DNA from: DATLLN01 sp963809205
GTDB taxonomy: Bacteria > Actinomycetota > Thermoleophilia > Gaiellales > JAICJC01
Assembly (NCBI GenBank): GCA_963809205.1
Contig: CAWEIS010000001.1
Location: 248,001 to 312,000, forward strand
Reading direction: 5' to 3'
Length of the DNA: 64,000 nt
A program made the position numbers and the translations under genes. The notes under the pieces were generated by a model. That model saw nothing but the letters and a program-made list of their open reading frames with translations. It ran no database searches and was not told the DNA's origin. Below are positions 21,423 through 31,687 of the stretch, one piece after another (position 1 is the stretch's first letter; the number at the start of each line of letters is the position of its first letter).

Positions 21423-22721
21423 GTGGCCGTAGCCGAGCAGACGTGGCAGTCCTACCAGGCGGCCGGCCTGGCCGAGATCGACCCGACGGTCGCGGGCCTG
21501 GTCGACAAGGAGCTGGGCCGCCAGCGCGACCAGCTGGAGCTGATCGCCTCCGAGAACTTCACCTGGCCCGCCGTGCTGCAGGCGGTCGGGTCGGTGCTCA
21601 CCAACAAGTACGCCGAGGGCTACCCCGGGCGCCGCTACTACGGCGGCTGCGAGTGGGTGGACGAGGTCGAGCAGCTCGCGATCGACCGCGCGAAGGAGCT
21701 GTTCGGCGCCGATCACGCGAACGTCCAGCCGCACGCCGGCGCGCCGGCCAACCAGGCCGCCTACTTCGCCCTGCTCGAGCACGGCGACCCGGTGCTCGGC
21801 CTTCGCCTCGACCACGGCGGGCACCTGACGCACGGGCTGAAGGTCAACTTCTCCGGCCGCAACTACGACGTCCACACCTACGGCGTGCGCCGCGAGGACC
21901 AGCGGATCGACTTCGACGAGGTGCGGCGGCTGGCGCAGGAGGTGCGGCCCAAGCTGATCGTCGCGGGCGCCTCGGCGTACCCGCGGGTGATCGACGCAGC
22001 CCAGTTCCGCGAGATCGCCGACGAGGTCGGCGCGCTGCTGATGGTCGACATGGCGCACTTCGCCGGGCTCGTCGCCGCGGGGCTCCACCCCAACCCGGTC
22101 GAGCACGCGGACGTCGTCACCTCAACGACCCACAAGACGCTGGCCGGCCCCCGGTCGGGAATGGTGCTCTGCCGGGCCGATCACGCGACGGCGATCGACA
22201 AGGCGGTGTTCCCGGGCCTCCAGGGCGGGCCGCTCTGCCACGTGGTCGCGGCCAAGGCCGTGTGCTTCAAGCTGGCCGCGAGCGACGCCTTCCGCGCCTA
22301 CCAGCAGCAGATCGTGGCCAACGCCGCGGCGCTCGGCCGCACGCTGATCGACGGCGGCATCGACCTGGTCACCGGCGGCACCGACGTCCATCTGCTGCAG
22401 ATGGACCTGCGCAGCACCCAGTGGTCGGGCAAGGACGCCGAGGAGCGGCTGCACGAGGTGGCCATCACCGTCAACCGCAACACGGTGCCGTTCGACGAGC
22501 GGCCGCCGACGATCGCCTCGGGCGTGCGCGTCGGCACGCCGGCCGTGACCATGCGCGGCTTCGACGAGGACGACATGCACGAGGTCGGCTCGATCATCCT
22601 GGAGACGCTCGACCCGGCGGCAGACCTCCCGGCGCTTCGCCGTCGCACGGGCGAGCTGCTGGCCGGCCGGCCGCTCTACGCCCACCTGGTCAACGGCTAC
22701 CCCGCCGTGCCCGGTGCCTGA
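21423..22721 (+). CDS. glyA: Serine hydroxymethyltransferase
   Basis: GlyA converts serine and tetrahydrofolate to glycine and methylene-THF. The 432-residue protein has ELIASENF (residues 39-46), TNKYAEGYPGRRYYGG, VDMAHFAGLVAAG and STTHKTLAGPRSG, where Lys238 binds PLP. The usual HSGSQAN loop reads HAGAPAN here. GTG at 21423 follows GAGGAGCAGCACC, a good ribosome-binding site. It overlaps upp by 8 bases, keeping the glyA-upp linkage seen upstream of atp in Bacillus-type genomes. Confidence 0.95.
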   Translation: MAVAEQTWQSYQAAGLAEIDPTVAGLVDKELGRQRDQLELIASENFTWPAVLQAVGSVLTNKYAEGYPGRRYYGGCEWVDEVEQLAIDRAKELFGADHANVQPHAGAPANQAAYFALLEHGDPVLGLRLDHGGHLTHGLKVNFSGRNYDVHTYGVRREDQRIDFDEVRRLAQEVRPKLIVAGASAYPRVIDAAQFREIADEVGALLMVDMAHFAGLVAAGLHPNPVEHADVVTSTTHKTLAGPRSGMVLCRADHATAIDKAVFPGLQGGPLCHVVAAKAVCFKLAASDAFRAYQQQIVANAAALGRTLIDGGIDLVTGGTDVHLLQMDLRSTQWSGKDAEERLHEVAITVNRNTVPFDERPPTIASGVRVGTPAVTMRGFDEDDMHEVGSIILETLDPAADLPALRRRTGELLAGRPLYAHLVNGYPAVPGA

Positions 22722-23343
22722 GCTGCACCTGGTCGACCACCCGCTCGTCCAGCACAAGCTCACCCTGTTGCGCGACCGGACGACGACCACCCGGGACTTC
22801 CGGCTGCTGATGGGCGAGATCGCCGCGTTCCTCTGCTACGAGGCGACGCGCGACCTGGAGCTCGAGAGGGTGGAGGTGGAGACGCCGCTCGAGCGCACGC
22901 ACGGCGCGCAGGTGTCGGGCAAGAAGCTGGGCGTGGTGGCCGTGATGCGGGCGGGGGTGGGGATGCTCGACGCCGTGCTCGACCTGATCCCTGTTGCCCG
23001 CGTGGGCTTCGTCGGGCTCTACCGGGACGAGCAGACGCTGGAGCCGGTCGAGTACTACCGCAAGCTGCCGGCCGACCTCGGGCAGCGCGACGTCCTGCTG
23101 CTCGATCCGATGCTGGCGACGGGCGGCACCGCCTCGGCCGCCGGGCGGCTGTGCGCCGACGCCGGCGCCCGCCGGATCCGGCTGCTCTCAATCGTCGCCG
23201 CCCCGGAGGGCGTTGCCCGGTTCGGCGCTGAGGTGCCCGAGGCCGAGGTTTACACCGCGGCGCTCGACCGTGCGATCAACGAGCGCGGGTTCATCATGCC
23301 CGGCCTCGGCGACGCGGGCGACCGGCTCTACGGCACCCGGTGA
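22714..23343 (+). CDS. upp: Uracil phosphoribosyltransferase
   Basis: Upp makes UMP from uracil and PRPP (salvage). The 209-residue protein shows HPLVQHKLTLLRD at the N-terminus, VMRAGVGML near 77-85, LLDPMLATGGTASAA near 129-143 (PRPP loop), and a C-terminal GLGDAGDRLYGT uracil-binding segment. GTG start inside the glyA tail. The stop codon lies 6 bases before the long palindrome at 23350, which may act as the end of this transcript. Confidence 0.94.
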   Translation: MPELHLVDHPLVQHKLTLLRDRTTTTRDFRLLMGEIAAFLCYEATRDLELERVEVETPLERTHGAQVSGKKLGVVAVMRAGVGMLDAVLDLIPVARVGFVGLYRDEQTLEPVEYYRKLPADLGQRDVLLLDPMLATGGTASAAGRLCADAGARRIRLLSIVAAPEGVARFGAEVPEAEVYTAALDRAINERGFIMPGLGDAGDRLYGTR

Positions 23344-23349
23344 CCCGGA

Positions 23350-23390
23350 CGCCACGCAACAACGGGGTCAGACCCCGTTGTTGCGTGGCG
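23350..23390. repeat. Perfect 41-bp palindrome, GGGGTC-A-GACCCC core
   Basis: Two perfect 20-base arms (23350-23369 and 23371-23390) flank a single A. The left arm is CGCCACGCAACAACGGGGTC. It starts 6 bases after the upp stop. In RNA it would fold into a very stable hairpin but there is no U-run. The same GGGGTC-N-GACCCC core occurs at 23391, 53774 and 59241. Confidence 0.95.
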
Positions 23391-23423
23391 GTGAAACAAA
23401 GGGGTCTGACCCCGTTGTTTCAC
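23391..23423. repeat. Second GGGGTC-T-GACCCC palindrome
   Basis: A 33-base palindrome directly after the first one: arms GTGAAACAAAGGGGTC and GACCCCGTTGTTTCAC around a T, with one mismatched position. Its outer TCA (23420-23422) is the stop codon of the leftward small gene. Adjacent inverted copies recall a bacterial interspersed mosaic element. Confidence 0.92.
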
Positions 23424-23563
23424 GCAGCCGGCTTGCGCCGGCGGGAAAGGGTGCGGCGCCGCGACTTGCGCGCCGCGCGGGCCATCCGCTCGAAGTGCTG
23501 GCGCTCGGTCTCCCGCTCGTGTGGACGCGGCGGCTTCGTTGCCTGGAGGATCAGGTGGTACAT
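23420..23563 (-). CDS. Small basic protein, 47 residues, unknown
   Basis: A short leftward frame encodes 47 residues beginning MYHLILQATKPPRPHERE and continuing with an Arg/Lys-rich tail (RMARAARKSRRR, then SRRRKPAA). The ATG is preceded 10 bases upstream by AGGGAG on the minus strand, a strong ribosome-binding site. The stop codon is inside the palindrome at 23391-23423. The charge suggests nucleic-acid or ribosome binding, but no family is recognised. It is convergent with upp. Confidence 0.5.
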   Translation of the reverse strand: MYHLILQATKPPRPHERETERQHFERMARAARKSRRRTLSRRRKPAA

Positions 23564-23697
23564 GTGCCCAACTCCCTATTGTCAACTGATTCGGTGGAGA
23601 TCAGAGTATCGAGCCTGCGCAGGCAGCGCCACTCTGTTAACCCACGCTGAACGACCTTGTGGGAATCCGCACCTCCGCGGCGAAGTAGGCTGTACCG

Positions 23698-24825
23698 ATG
23701 GACGGCTCGCTGCTTGACCAACAGGCCGCTGTCGTCGGCTTCCTGGTCGCGTTCCTGCTGGCCGTGCTGCTGACGCCGGTCGTTTCCCAGGCCGCATGGC
23801 GGGCCGGGATCGTCGACACGCCGACCGAGGAGCGCCGGCTCCATGCGCGGCCGACGCCGCTGCTCGGCGGGCTCGCCATCTTCGCCGCCATCGCCATCCC
23901 CGCTGCCGCGCTGGGCAACGACCACGGCTTTTGGGGGATCATCGCCGGCGCCGCACTGATGGCGATGCTCGGCGCGCTGGATGACATCCACCCGCTGCAC
24001 CCGGCCGTCAAGCTCGGCGGGATGGCGGCGATCGCGTCGATCCCCGCCTTCCTGGGGATCACCATCGACCACATCACGCTTCCGTTCCTCGGCGTGTTCG
24101 ACCTCGGCTGGTGGCAGTACCCGGTGACGATCATCTGGATCGTCGCCATTGCCAACATCGTCAACTTCATCGACGGCATGGACGGGCTGGCCGCGGGCTT
24201 CTGCGGGATCGCCGCGCTGACGTTCGCCGTGCTGGCAGCGTCGCTGGGCCGCGAGGACGCCGCCGCGATCTGCGCCATCGTCGCCGGGGCGACCCTCGGC
24301 TTCCTCCGGTACAACTTCCACCCGGCCACGATCTTCATGGGCGACGCCGGGGCGCTGATGCTCGGCTACCTGCTGGCCGCGATGGCGATCCAGGGCGTGC
24401 TGAAGACCGCGGCCGCCGTCTCCCTGGTGCTACCGCTGGTGATCCTGGCGCTGCCGATCCTCGACACCTCGTTCGTGATCGCCAAGCGCCTGAAGTACGG
24501 CCGGCCGATCTACGAGGCCGACCGCTCGCACTTCCACCACCGCTTCGCGAACATCGGGTTCAGCCAGCGGCGGGCTGCGCTGTACGTCTACGCGTGGTGC
24601 GTGTCGCTGTCGGCGTTCGCGCTCGCCGTGCGCTTCGTGCCCAGCCACGAGGACGGGTGGGACCCGGTCTCGGTGGCCGTCCTCGGCGGGTTCGGCGTCC
24701 TCGCGCTGATCTCGTCCGTCTACGTGGTGCTGCTGCTGGAGATCATCAAGCTCCGCCGCATGCGCGCGCTGCGGCCGTTCCGGCGGGATACCGATGACGT
24801 GCCACAAAGCGGGCGGGCCGCCTGA
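23698..24825 (+). CDS. wecA: Polyprenyl-phosphate N-acetylhexosamine-1-phosphate transferase (WecA/TagO-like)
   Basis: This integral membrane enzyme starts a cell-envelope glycan by moving a sugar-1-phosphate (usually GlcNAc) from UDP-sugar to undecaprenyl phosphate. The 375-residue protein has about ten membrane segments and all family motifs: DTPTEERRLHARPTPLLGG near residues 40-58, ALDDIHP (DDxxD region), NFIDGMDGLAAG, MGDAGALMLG and RSHFHHRF. The ATG follows TAGGCT (23686-23691) by 6 bases. A wecA homologue also precedes the ATP synthase operon in Mycobacterium (rfe), so the position is conserved. Lipid acceptor and exact sugar are inferred. Confidence 0.9.
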   Translation: MDGSLLDQQAAVVGFLVAFLLAVLLTPVVSQAAWRAGIVDTPTEERRLHARPTPLLGGLAIFAAIAIPAAALGNDHGFWGIIAGAALMAMLGALDDIHPLHPAVKLGGMAAIASIPAFLGITIDHITLPFLGVFDLGWWQYPVTIIWIVAIANIVNFIDGMDGLAAGFCGIAALTFAVLAASLGREDAAAICAIVAGATLGFLRYNFHPATIFMGDAGALMLGYLLAAMAIQGVLKTAAAVSLVLPLVILALPILDTSFVIAKRLKYGRPIYEADRSHFHHRFANIGFSQRRAALYVYAWCVSLSAFALAVRFVPSHEDGWDPVSVAVLGGFGVLALISSVYVVLLLEIIKLRRMRALRPFRRDTDDVPQSGRAA

Positions 24826-24889
24826 CTCTCGGATTCCGCCTTTTCGCCACGGAAAGCGGGTTTGAGGGACATCGGTCGCCACTTCGTGG

Positions 24890-24919
24890 TTGTCACATAG
24901 TCCCGAGTTCTGGCATACT
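24890..24919 (+). promoter_or_regulatory. Promoter of the ATP synthase operon (TTGTCA-18-CATACT)
   Basis: TTGTCA at 24890-24895 and CATACT at 24914-24919 are 18 bases apart in the gap between wecA and the first atp gene. It gives a leader of about 35-40 bases, unlike the leaderless starts elsewhere. The rest of the gap 24826-24889 shows no other clear signal. Confidence 0.6.
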
Positions 24920-24961
24920 ACGGCGGCCCGGCCGGCGGCCGGCGACGAGTGTGAGACCCAC

Positions 24962-25156
24962 ATGACGGACAGACGCCCGGCGGCGACGGCGGGGCTGGCG
25001 GGGATGTACCTGCTGGCTGCTCTGATCCTGTTCGTGGGCCTCGGGCTCGGTGCCGGATGGCTGTTCGGGAGTGTCGCGGCCGGGGCGATCGTCGGTGTCG
25101 TGATCGGCGTGCCCGTCAGCTTCTACCTCGTCTACCGCAAGTACCGGAACCTGTGA
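24962..25156 (+). CDS. AtpZ-like small membrane protein (ATPase gene 1 family)
   Basis: A 64-residue protein with two membrane segments (about 12-32 and 36-56) ending in YLVYRKYRNL, the look of the AtpZ/AtpI-type proteins encoded first in many atp operons. These are thought to help c-ring assembly or Mg uptake. The stop overlaps the next start (GTGA). The ATG at 24962 is the first in frame after the promoter. Confidence 0.75.
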   Translation: MTDRRPAATAGLAGMYLLAALILFVGLGLGAGWLFGSVAAGAIVGVVIGVPVSFYLVYRKYRNL

Positions 25157-25551
25157 GCACCCCGACCTCAACCTCGCTTCTCAAGCTTCTCGCCCACAAC
25201 CTCGACGCCGTCGTCGCGCTGGTCGCGCTGCCGGTGTTCGTGCTGGCGGGCTGGCCGCTGGCCGGCTGGTTCTGCGCAACCGCGCTGTGGGCTCTCAACC
25301 GCTACCTGCAGGCGCGCATCGAGCGCCGCGCGGCCGACATGACCGCGCTCCGCGGCGTCGGCGTGATGGGCGCGAGCATGCTGCTGCGCCCGTGGATCGG
25401 GATGCTGATCCTGTTCCTGGTCACCCGCCACGACACCACCCTGGCGGTCAGCTCGGTGCTGCTCTTCATGGTGCTCGTCACCCTGGATATCGGGACCCGG
25501 ATCCTCACCCACAAGAACTTCAGCGCCTCGATCGGGGGCACCAACTCGTGA
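25153..25551 (+). CDS. atpI: ATP synthase protein I-like membrane protein
   Basis: A 132-residue protein with four predicted membrane helices (about 18-40, 43-60, 78-95, 100-120) in the slot just before atpB where AtpI lies. AtpI assists assembly of the c-ring in other bacteria; the sequence is poorly conserved, so the assignment rests mainly on topology and position. GTG start overlaps the upstream stop; its own stop overlaps the atpB GTG. Confidence 0.7.
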   Translation: MSTPTSTSLLKLLAHNLDAVVALVALPVFVLAGWPLAGWFCATALWALNRYLQARIERRAADMTALRGVGVMGASMLLRPWIGMLILFLVTRHDTTLAVSSVLLFMVLVTLDIGTRILTHKNFSASIGGTNS

Positions 25552-26397
25552 TCCTCCCGTTCCTCGAGAGCTCGACCAACTTCGACCCGGTCGCGGAGTT
25601 CACCGACTTCATCAACCACCCGTACCTCGAGCTGCCGCTGGGGCTGGACATCAACAAGGGCGTCGTCTACCTGTGGCTGTCGGCCGCGGTCGCCGATCCT
25701 GGTGCCGCTGCTGATCATCCGCCGCGGACTGCGCGCGAAGCCCAGCCGGTCGCAGACCTTCATCGAGCTGGTCTACGACACCGCGTACACGCAGATCGCG
25801 AAGGCCGGCCTGCCCGAGGAGGGCATGCGCATCTGGTTCCCGTACGTCGCCACCTGCTTCGTCTTCATCTGGGCGATGAACGTGGTCGGCTTCATCCCGC
25901 TGCCGTTCAGCGGCGAGAGCGTCGAGATCGCCGGCGTCGACTTCCCCAAGCTGCAGATCTACGCAGCCTCCGCGAACCTCTCGGTGGCGCTGACGCTGAC
26001 CCTGGTCACGTTCGTCGCAACCCACGTCGAGGGCATCCGCTACAACGGCGTCATCAAGTACTTCAAGAGCTGGGTGCCGTCGGGGACGCCGAAGCCGATC
26101 CTGCCGCTGCTGATCGTCGTCGAGGTGCTGTCGCAGTTCGTGCGCCTGGTCTCGCTCAGCTTCCGGCTCTTCTTCAACATGCTGGCCGGGCACCTGGTGA
26201 TCGCCGTGTTCCTCGGCGTCGGCGCCCTGATGGCGGCCTCGCTGGGCAACGCCGCGTTCGCCGTGCACATCATCGGCTGGCCGATGGGCATCGCCCTCTA
26301 CCTGCTCGAGGCGACGCTGATCGCAGCCCTGCAGGCGTACATCTTCGCCGCACTTTCAGCCCTCTACATCGGTGGAGCCATCCACCCCGACCACTAG
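25548..26397 (+). CDS. atpB: ATP synthase subunit a (one-base frameshift)
   Basis: Subunit a forms the proton half-channels of Fo. The first about 49 codons and the rest are in different frames. Removing G25695 turns GTC-GCC-G-ATC into GTC-GCC-ATC and gives a continuous 282-residue protein. The later part has the key helix with LVSLSFRLFFNMLAGHLVIAVF, containing the essential Arg, and the C-terminal ALQAYIFAALSALYIG. An insertion error is the best explanation, because the gene is essential and otherwise intact. GTG start overlaps the atpI stop. Confidence 0.9.
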
Positions 26398-26404
26398 GAG
26401 AACC

Positions 26405-26650
26405 ATGGCCCTCGAAGGCAACGTCAACGACGCAGCAAAGACCATCGTGCTGGGTCTCGCGACCGGTTTCGGCGCGATCGGCCCGGGCATCGGCGTCGGC
26501 ATCATCTTCGGCAAGACCATCGAGGCCGTCGGGCGCCAGCCCGAGCTGCGCGGCCAGCTGCAGGGCATGATGTGGCTGGGCTTCGCACTGACCGAGGCGA
26601 TCGTGTTCTACGCCCTCGGCATGGCCTTCGTCGCGTTTGCGATCACCTAG
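26405..26650 (+). CDS. atpE: ATP synthase subunit c
   Basis: An 81-residue hairpin of two membrane helices that forms the rotor ring. The loop is GRQPELRGQL (RQP motif at residues 44-46), and the ion-binding carboxylate is Glu64 in ALTEAIVFYALG. GPGIGVGIIFGK is the glycine-rich first helix. The residues around Glu64 do not show a clear sodium-binding set, so proton coupling is assumed. AGGAG precedes the ATG at optimal distance. Confidence 0.95.
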   Translation: MALEGNVNDAAKTIVLGLATGFGAIGPGIGVGIIFGKTIEAVGRQPELRGQLQGMMWLGFALTEAIVFYALGMAFVAFAIT

Positions 26651-26663
26651 GAGCGAGGAGCAG

Positions 26664-27212
26664 ATGCCGCTTCTGGAAGCCGCCAAGCCCAGCCTGATCG
26701 ACATCAACTTCGGGTTGATGTTCTGGACGATCGTGACGTTCCTGATCGTCCTCTACGTGCTGAAGCGATTCGCGTTCGGTCCGATCCAGGCCATGCTGGA
26801 CGAGCGACGCACCGCGATCGCGTCCGACATCGACGCCGCCGAACAGGCGCGCGAGGAGGCCCAGACGGCGCTTGCCGAGTACCGCGCCGCGCTCGCCGAG
26901 TCGCGCAAGGAGGCGATGCAGATCGTCGAGAGCGCTCGCCGCACCTCCGAGGAGCAGCGGCGGGAGGCGCTCGCCGAGCTGGAGGCCGAGAAGACCCGCC
27001 AGGTCGAGCGCGCGCGCGCCGAGATCGACTCCGAGCGGCGCCGGTCGCTGCAGGAGATCAAGGCGACGCTGGCCGACCTCACGGTCGCGGCCACCGAGAA
27101 GGTGGTGCGCAAGCAGCTGGACGCGGCCGAGCAGAAGCGGCTGATCGACGAGGCCCTCGCCGATGTCGACCTGTCCGCGTTCTCGACCGCGCAGGCGGAG
27201 GGCGATGGCTGA
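26664..27212 (+). CDS. atpF: ATP synthase subunit b
   Basis: A 182-residue stator protein: one N-terminal membrane helix (about 12-35, FWTIVTFLIVLYVLKRFAF) followed by FGPIQAMLDERRTAI and a long charged coiled coil rich in Glu, Arg and Ala. Start at 26664 follows GAGCGAGGAG. The 3' end overlaps atpH by 8 bases. Length is typical for a homodimeric b subunit; no second b-prime gene is present. Confidence 0.93.
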   Translation: MPLLEAAKPSLIDINFGLMFWTIVTFLIVLYVLKRFAFGPIQAMLDERRTAIASDIDAAEQAREEAQTALAEYRAALAESRKEAMQIVESARRTSEEQRREALAELEAEKTRQVERARAEIDSERRRSLQEIKATLADLTVAATEKVVRKQLDAAEQKRLIDEALADVDLSAFSTAQAEGDG

Positions 27213-27767
27213 GCGCATCGAGGCAGGAGCACGGGTCTACGCGACGGCGTTGTACGAGGCCGCGGTCGACGCCGGCAAGGTCGACGAGGTCGACCGCGAC
27301 ATTGCCGCGATCGCCGAACTGTTCGACGGCAGCGTCGAGCTGCGGCAGACGATGCTCGACCCGCAGCTGCCGCATGAGGCCAAGAAACGAGTGATCGAAG
27401 CGCTGATGGCCGACGCCGACCCGCTGGCGCGCAACGCGCTGATGGTGCTGGTCGACAACGGCCGGCTGGCGTTTCTGCACGACATCCAGGTGGCGTTCCA
27501 CGAGATGTCGGCGGTCGAGGAGCGGATCCTCGACGTCGAGGTGACCTCGGCCGTGCCGCTCGATCAGGCGGAGGTCGACCGCATCCAGGAGCGCATCTCG
27601 TCCGCCACCGGCCTGACCGCGCGGCTGTCGCGGTCGGTCGATCCCTCCATCATCGGCGGCCTCGTGCTGCGGGCCCGCGGTGTCCTGCTCGATGCCTCCG
27701 TCAAGCGCGAGCTGGACGATCTCCGGCTCGCCCTGACCACTACACCACTGCCCACAGGGAGCGAAGC

Positions 27768-27771
<4 letters not shown>
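27205..27771 (+). CDS. atpH: ATP synthase subunit delta
   Basis: A 188-residue peripheral stalk subunit. ARVYATALYEAAVDAGKVDEV at the N-terminus, and a C-terminal DPSIIGGLVLRARGVLLDASVKRELDDL, of which IGGLVLRARG is the conserved end motif of delta/OSCP. Start overlaps the atpF stop and its own stop overlaps the atpA GTG start, so translation is coupled along the operon. Confidence 0.93.
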
Positions 27772-29318
<1,547 letters not shown>

Positions 29319-29322
29319 CCGG

Positions 29323-30198
29323 ATGGCAACTCTCCAGGACATCCGCCGGCGGATCCGGTCCGTCAGCAACACGCAGAAGATCACCAAGGCGATGGAGCTG
29401 GTGGCCGCGTCGCGGCTGCGCCGTGCCCAGGCCCGGATCGTGGCGCTGCGGCCGTACGCCGACAGCATGCAGCAGCTGATGCTGGACGTGGCAGCGGCAA
29501 CGCCGAACGCGTACGACCAGCCGCTGCTGGCCCGCCGCGACGTGACCCGGGTCGCTGTGATCGCGCTCGCCGGCGACCGCGGTCTGGCCGGCGCCTTCAA
29601 TGCCAGCGTGGTGCGGCGATCGCTGGAGATCGCACGCGAGTCGCGGGCCCAGGGCTACGAGGTGACCTGGCTGGCCGTCGGCCGCCGCGGCGCCTCGTCG
29701 CTGCGGTTCCGCCGGCAGGAGATCTCGCAGGCCTACACGGGCATCACCGACCGGCCCACCTACGCGGACGCCCAGGCGATCGCGGAGCGGGTCGCCGCCC
29801 TCTACTCGGAGGGCGAGGTCGACCGCGTGGTCATGGTCTACAACCACTTCATCTCGCCGCTCCAGCAGCGGCTGGACGAGGTCGAGCTGCTGCCCGTGCC
29901 GGAGACGGCGCTGACCGGCGTCGAGGCCGTCAAGATCGAGGGCTCGTACGAGTACGAGCCGGACGTCACCGAGGTGCTCAGCGAGCTCGTCCCGGCGTAC
30001 CTCGAGATCCAGGTGTACCGCGCGCTGCTCGAGTCGACGGCGTCCGAGCACGGCGCCAGAATGACGGCGATGCGCAACGCGTCCGAGAACGCGGGCGTGC
30101 TGATCGACGACTACACGCTGAAGATGAACCGTGCCCGACAGGCAGCGATCACCCAGGAGATCCTCGAGGTCGTCGCGGGTGCGGACGCGCTGCAGTAG
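29323..30198 (+). CDS. atpG: ATP synthase subunit gamma
   Basis: A 291-residue rotor shaft. The N-terminal IRRRIRSVSNTQKITKAMELVAASRLRRAQ and the C-terminal ASEHGARMTAMRNASENAG...LNMNRARQAAITQEI-type helices form the coiled coil; here the end reads YTLKMNRARQAAITQEILEVVAGADALQ in two parts. LAGDRGLAGAFN near 82-93 is the catch region. The expected neighbour atpD does not follow; instead a substrate-binding protein gene overlaps its last 20 bases. Confidence 0.94.
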   Translation: MATLQDIRRRIRSVSNTQKITKAMELVAASRLRRAQARIVALRPYADSMQQLMLDVAAATPNAYDQPLLARRDVTRVAVIALAGDRGLAGAFNASVVRRSLEIARESRAQGYEVTWLAVGRRGASSLRFRRQEISQAYTGITDRPTYADAQAIAERVAALYSEGEVDRVVMVYNHFISPLQQRLDEVELLPVPETALTGVEAVKIEGSYEYEPDVTEVLSELVPAYLEIQVYRALLESTASEHGARMTAMRNASENAGVLIDDYTLKMNRARQAAITQEILEVVAGADALQ

Positions 30199-31687
30199 CG
30201 GCCTCGCAGCACTGGTCGGCGTCGTCCTCGCCGCGGGCTGCGGCGGCGGCGCCACGGGTGGCCCACCGACCGGGCCGCCGCCCGCGGCGGGGCCTGCGAT
30301 CTCCTACGTGCTGTCCGACGACCCGGTGTCGGTCACCCCGCTGGGCGCGTCATCCCCGTCCGAGCTGACGGTCGAGCGCAGCGTGTTCGCCGGACTGGTC
30401 GACACCGATCCGTCCGGCGCCGGTGTGGTACCCGTGCTGGCCCGGTCGTGGACGGCGTCCGACGACCTGAAGACGTTCACCTTCCGGCTGCGCAAGGACG
30501 TCAAGTTCACCGACGGCGAACCGGTCACGGCCGACACGTTCGTCCGCGACTGGGGGATCGTCTGCGCCACCGGCGCCCCCGCCGCACCGCTGCTGCGGCT
30601 GATCGACGGCGCCGAGCGCTGCGGACTCGACCCCGGCATGACGTCGCTGCCCGGCGTGCGGGCGCTGGCGTCCGACCGGCTGTCGGTGACCCTGTCCGCG
30701 CCGTTCGCCGACCTGCCCGCGGTGTTCTCGAACCCCGGCACGTTCGCCTTCCCGCCCGACCTGGCGGACACGCCCGAGGAGCGCGCCGCGTTCGAGCAGA
30801 ACCCGGTCGGCTGTGGGCCGTTCCGGATCGAGAGCTGGGTGCGCGGCTCCAGCATCAGCTTGGTGCGCACCACGGGCGCTGTGAAGGTGGCCGGCCTCGA
30901 CCTGACGATCCTGCGCGGCTCGGTCGGCGCCCGGGCGGCCGTCAGCGGGTTCCGGAACGGCCGGTTCGACGCGACCCCGCTGCCGGCGTCCCAGCTGAAG
31001 GTGACCATGTCCGATCCGCAGCTGTCCCGCCGCCTGGTGATCCGGCCGCTGGAGGCGCTGACGGCGCTGCTGGTGTCGCCCCAGGTCGTACCCAGTCTGG
31101 CGGAGCGGCAGGCGATCGCGCACGCCAACGACCCGGTCGGCGCCGCGGCGGCGTCCGGCGGCGGCACGCCCGCGGACGGCCTGATCCCGGTGACCACGCC
31201 GGGCTACGTCCCCGGTGCCACGATCTACCCCTACGACCCGGCCGCGGCGTCATCCGAGCTGGGCGGGAGCCCCCAGAAGCTGCGCGTCTACCCGGATGAC
31301 GCCGAGCTGACGGTGGTCGCGAGCCAGGTCGTGAACGCGCTGCGGGCGGTCGGGCTGCCGGCGACGCTGACCGAGCGGGCGTCGGGCGCACTCCGGGTGG
31401 TGCGGCTGTCCGCGGCGTATCCCACGGCCGACGCCATCGTTGGCCCGCTGGCCCTGGGCGGCGAGGCCCGCAAGCTGCTGAACGAGAGCCGCACGACGCG
31501 TGACATCGAGATGCGGCAGGAGCTGCAGCGGGCCACCGCCGTGGCCGAGCTACGATCGGCAATTGTGATACCGCTCACATTTTCCGGCGCGCCGTTCGTC
31601 GTCCAACCTGGAGTCGACGGTGCCGTCTTCGACGCTGCCGGACTGCCGCATTTCAATCAATGGGGGTGGGTACAATCGTCACGGTGA
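30179..31687 (+). CDS. Peptide ABC transporter substrate-binding lipoprotein (SBP family 5)
   Basis: A 502-residue extracytoplasmic binding protein. The N-terminus from the GTG at 30179 is a lipoprotein signal: RTR, a hydrophobic stretch, then VLAAGCGGG with the lipidated Cys, and a Gly/Pro-rich linker. TFTFRLRKDVKFTDGEPVTADTFVRDW near 90-115 is the classic family 5 motif, and NPVGCGPFRIESW follows. The overlap with atpG means it is co-transcribed with the ATP synthase genes unless it has its own start. The C-terminal half is less conserved than in its paralogue at 33402. Ligand unknown, peptide-like by family. Confidence 0.8.
   Translation: MRTRCSSGLAALVGVVLAAGCGGGATGGPPTGPPPAAGPAISYVLSDDPVSVTPLGASSPSELTVERSVFAGLVDTDPSGAGVVPVLARSWTASDDLKTFTFRLRKDVKFTDGEPVTADTFVRDWGIVCATGAPAAPLLRLIDGAERCGLDPGMTSLPGVRALASDRLSVTLSAPFADLPAVFSNPGTFAFPPDLADTPEERAAFEQNPVGCGPFRIESWVRGSSISLVRTTGAVKVAGLDLTILRGSVGARAAVSGFRNGRFDATPLPASQLKVTMSDPQLSRRLVIRPLEALTALLVSPQVVPSLAERQAIAHANDPVGAAAASGGGTPADGLIPVTTPGYVPGATIYPYDPAAASSELGGSPQKLRVYPDDAELTVVASQVVNALRAVGLPATLTERASGALRVVRLSAAYPTADAIVGPLALGGEARKLLNESRTTRDIEMRQELQRATAVAELRSAIVIPLTFSGAPFVVQPGVDGAVFDAAGLPHFNQWGWVQSSR

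Noticed and set aside
23608..23640. GCCTGCGCAGGC palindrome as an operator for wecA
   Set aside because: Short, GC-rich 12-bp palindromes are expected by chance in this composition and no promoter box is near it.
31660..31686. ATG at 31660 as the start of the single-pass membrane protein
   Set aside because: TACAAT sits between it and the GTG at 31684; the GTG gives the better N-terminus with the membrane helix and matches the leaderless pattern.
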